Source: an uncultured Flavobacteriales bacterium
GTDB taxonomy: Bacteria > Bacteroidota > Bacteroidia > Flavobacteriales > Vicingaceae
Length of the DNA: 8,131 nucleotides
NCBI GenBank assembly: GCA_913052515.1
Contig: CAJXFJ010000058.1
Location: 1 to 8,131 of the forward strand
Direction of reading: 5' to 3'
Made by a program: the position numbers and the translations under genes. The notes under the pieces are model-generated. The model was not told the DNA's origin. It did no database searches and was given only the letters and a program-made list of their open reading frames with translations. Position 1 is the stretch's first letter. Every line of letters begins with the position of its first letter. Shown here piece by piece: positions 6,822-8,131 of the stretch.

Positions 6822-7384
6822 TATTTTACGCGCTCTGAATAAGAACCTGTTCTGGTATCAATTTTAATTTTATCACCTTCGTTGATAAATAAAGGAACTC
6901 GAACCTCTGTTCCAGTTTCTACTTTTGCTGGTTTTGTAGCATTGGTTGCTGTATCCCCTTTAATTCCTGGCTCTGTATAAGTGATTTCTAACTCAACAAA
7001 AGGAGGTAAATCACATGCTAAAGGTCTTTCTTCCTCTGCATGAAACATAATTTCTACATCATTGCCTTCTTTTAAAAACTGTGGTGCATTTATCATTTCT
7101 TCTTGAAGAAAGGTCTGCTCATAATTTTCTTTATTCATGAAATGGTAACCACTATCATCGGTGAATAGATACTGATATTTGCGGGTTTCAATTCTCACAG
7201 GTTCTATTTTAACCCCAGAGTTGAAAGTATGATCAATTATTTTTCCAGAAGTTAAACTTTTGAGTTTTGTCCTAACAAAAGCAGGTCCTTTTCCAGGTTT
7301 TACATGTTGAAATTCCAAGATGGTGTATAAATCATTATTCCAATTCATACATAGTCCATTTTTAAAATCTGCGGTAGTTGCCAT
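6821..7384 (-). CDS. efp: Translation elongation factor P
   Basis: EF-P binds between the P and E sites of the ribosome and relieves stalling at consecutive prolines. The protein has 187 aa, the normal length. The N-terminal KOW-like domain carries the loop [14 protein letters not shown] (28-41), whose tip residue is Lys32, the position that is post-translationally modified in lysine-type EF-Ps. The middle and C-terminal OB domains include [20 protein letters not shown] (a family hallmark), then [28 protein letters not shown], nearly the same as E. coli (VKVDTRSGEYVSRVK-like end). Lys rather than Arg at the tip argues against EarP rhamnosylation; no modifying enzyme gene is in the window. The stop TAA shares a base with the next ATG (TAATG). 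A 42-nt gap upstream holds a likely promoter element. Confidence 0.98.
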   Translation of the reverse strand: MATTADFKNGLCMNWNNDLYTILEFQHVKPGKGPAFVRTKLKSLTSGKIIDHTFNSGVKIEPVRIETRKYQYLFTDDSGYHFMNKENYEQTFLQEEMINAPQFLKEGNDVEIMFHAEEERPLACDLPPFVELEITYTEPGIKGDTATNATKPAKVETGTEVRVPLFINEGDKIKIDTRTGSYSERVK

Positions 7385-7402
7385 AAGTTATTTGTATTTG
7401 TT

Positions 7403-7410
7403 CAAAGATA
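7403..7410 (-). promoter_or_regulatory. Probable -7 box of an internal efp promoter
   Basis: On the - strand this reads TATCTTTG, a full match to the Bacteroidota -7 consensus TAnnTTTG, ending 18 nt before the efp ATG. It lies in the only intergenic gap (7385-7426) of the right-hand operon, just where a promoter for efp and downstream genes would be useful. The -33 TTTG is not evident at a spacing of about 19 nt; the bases there read CAAA, inside the end of the ABC gene. A promoter here would give a short leader of roughly 10-15 nt. Confidence 0.42.
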
Positions 7411-7426
7411 AGTGATATGATTGATT

Positions 7427-8056
7427 TTATTTGAAGTCTTTAAAGTCTGAAATGTGAATTAACTTTTCAGGATTTGGAACTTCTTTCTCAACTTCATTGG
7501 AAGCAATAATAATTAACTTCTCATTTCTATTTTTCTGTAAGAGGGAATGATAAAATTCTACTCCCATGCTATCTAAGTTTGAACATGGTTCATCCAATAA
7601 AATGATGGGACTATTTCCAAGAAGTGCGAGTCCTAATTTAAGTCGTTGTTTCATACCTGAAGAAAACTGACCAATTTGTTTATGTTTAGCTTCGCTTAGG
7701 TAAATCGTATCTGCAAATTGATCCAAACTAATATGGTTGCTAAAAGCTTTAAAATGAGTATGAAACTTCAACAATTCATTCAAAGTCAGTTGTTCAGGTA
7801 ATTCTTGGTATGGAGCTACAAAACTTAATGCTTTATAGGCTTTTTCAGTTTCAATGTATTGATTGTCTATCTCTTTAAAATATACTTGACCCTCGGTAGG
7901 TAATTCTGCTTGTGAAATAATTTTAAGCAAAGTAGATTTTCCACTTCCGTTGGATCCAATAATACCATAAACCCCTTTAGAAAAAGAGGTGCTTAGGTTT
8001 TTGAAAATCCATTCTTGCTTAAAGCGCTTGCCAATATTAGCTAGCTCTATATTCAT
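7427..8056 (-). CDS. Small stand-alone ABC transporter ATPase subunit
   Basis: Nucleotide-binding protein of 209 aa with no membrane segments, the size of CcmA-type or ABC-2-type ATPases. Walker A GSNGSGKST is at 34-42, the Q-loop region at about 79-84 (FVAPYQ), the signature FSSGMKQRL at 131-139 (the SGM form common in ABC-2-type exporters), Walker B IILLDEP at 151-157 with the catalytic Glu156, and the D-loop SNLD at 159-162. At the H-loop, where most ABC ATPases have a His, the sequence is IIIASNEVEK, so Asn187 replaces His (codon 7498-7496). All other ATP-site motifs are intact, so ATP binding and hydrolysis remain plausible. No permease is next to it. The ATG directly follows the lpxA stop (TAAATG), which implies coupled translation and a possible envelope role. 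GldA is unlikely because it is about 300 aa. The transported substrate cannot be named. Confidence 0.92.
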   Translation of the reverse strand: MNIELANIGKRFKQEWIFKNLSTSFSKGVYGIIGSNGSGKSTLLKIISQAELPTEGQVYFKEIDNQYIETEKAYKALSFVAPYQELPEQLTLNELLKFHTHFKAFSNHISLDQFADTIYLSEAKHKQIGQFSSGMKQRLKLGLALLGNSPIILLDEPCSNLDSMGVEFYHSLLQKNRNEKLIIIASNEVEKEVPNPEKLIHISDFKDFK

Positions 8057-8131
8057 TTAATTTAAAGGACCTCTAATTATGCCTTTATCAGAGTTTTTAA
8101 TAAAGTCTAAAATGATTGACTTTTCATTACT
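8057..8131 (-). CDS. lpxA: Probable LpxA C-terminus (UDP-GlcNAc acyltransferase), rest outside window
   Basis: The reverse strand is open from the window edge for 24 codons, then TAA at 8059-8057. The visible tail, from SNEKSIILDFIKNS to KGIIRGPLN, resembles the last helix of Bacteroidota LpxA proteins, which end in a motif like INFIxxxKxGII. LpxA normally precedes efp and the second LpxD-like gene in this phylum, which supports the call. LpxA puts the first 3-hydroxyacyl chain on UDP-GlcNAc in lipid A synthesis. Only about a tenth of the protein is visible, none of it catalytic, so the identification depends on a short match and on synteny. Confidence 0.6.
   Translation of the reverse strand, partial: SNEKSIILDFIKNSDKGIIRGPLN

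Noticed and set aside
7388..7401. Short tandem TATTTG copies before efp
   Set aside because: Two hexamer copies in AT-rich DNA are expected by chance and do not extend further.

Overview
The window looks like chromosomal DNA from a marine or environmental Bacteroidota, most likely of the Flavobacteriia/Cryomorphaceae type. It is AT-rich, has almost no Shine-Dalgarno sequences, and contains one clear match to the Bacteroidota -7 promoter motif TAnnTTTG. The right half also keeps the lpxA / efp / second-lpxD neighbourhood that is familiar from that phylum. The lineage call is inference from proteins and gene order; no rRNA gene is present.

Left half, + strand (3-4695): the tail of a surface-polysaccharide locus. 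In order it holds a Wzx-type flippase whose 5' end lies outside the window, two tandem divergent Wzz-type chain-length determinant paralogues, and a Wzy/WaaL-type O-antigen polymerase or ligase. The last three are tightly coupled (3-nt gap, then a TAATG 1-nt overlap). A 53-nt gap before the first Wzz gene is the only non-coding DNA on this side; it carries an imperfect inverted repeat and a possible -7 box. Together the genes would move undecaprenyl-linked repeat units across the inner membrane, polymerise or ligate them, and set chain length. No glycosyltransferases are visible, so they must lie upstream or elsewhere.

Right half, - strand (8131 down to 4664): an envelope/translation operon. 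Read 5'->3' it contains the last 24 codons of a probable lpxA, a small stand-alone ABC ATPase, elongation factor P (efp), a second LpxD-like acyltransferase, and a GAF + SpoIIE-type PP2C phosphatase. Joints are very tight: lpxA and the ABC gene abut, efp and lpxD share one base, and lpxD and the phosphatase overlap by 11 nt. The only gap (42 nt) precedes efp and has a good -7 box, suggesting an internal promoter.

The two operons converge and their coding regions overlap tail to tail by 32 bp, leaving no room for an intergenic terminator. Most of the window is ordinary core and envelope biology. The points worth a second look are the signalling phosphatase translationally coupled to lipid A-type genes, an Asn in place of the ABC H-loop His, an LpxD paralogue that appears to lack the second active-site His, and the tandem Wzz pair with no kinase. 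No tRNA, rRNA, CRISPR, insertion sequence or phage feature was seen, and I found no convincing new multi-gene defence or mobile system.
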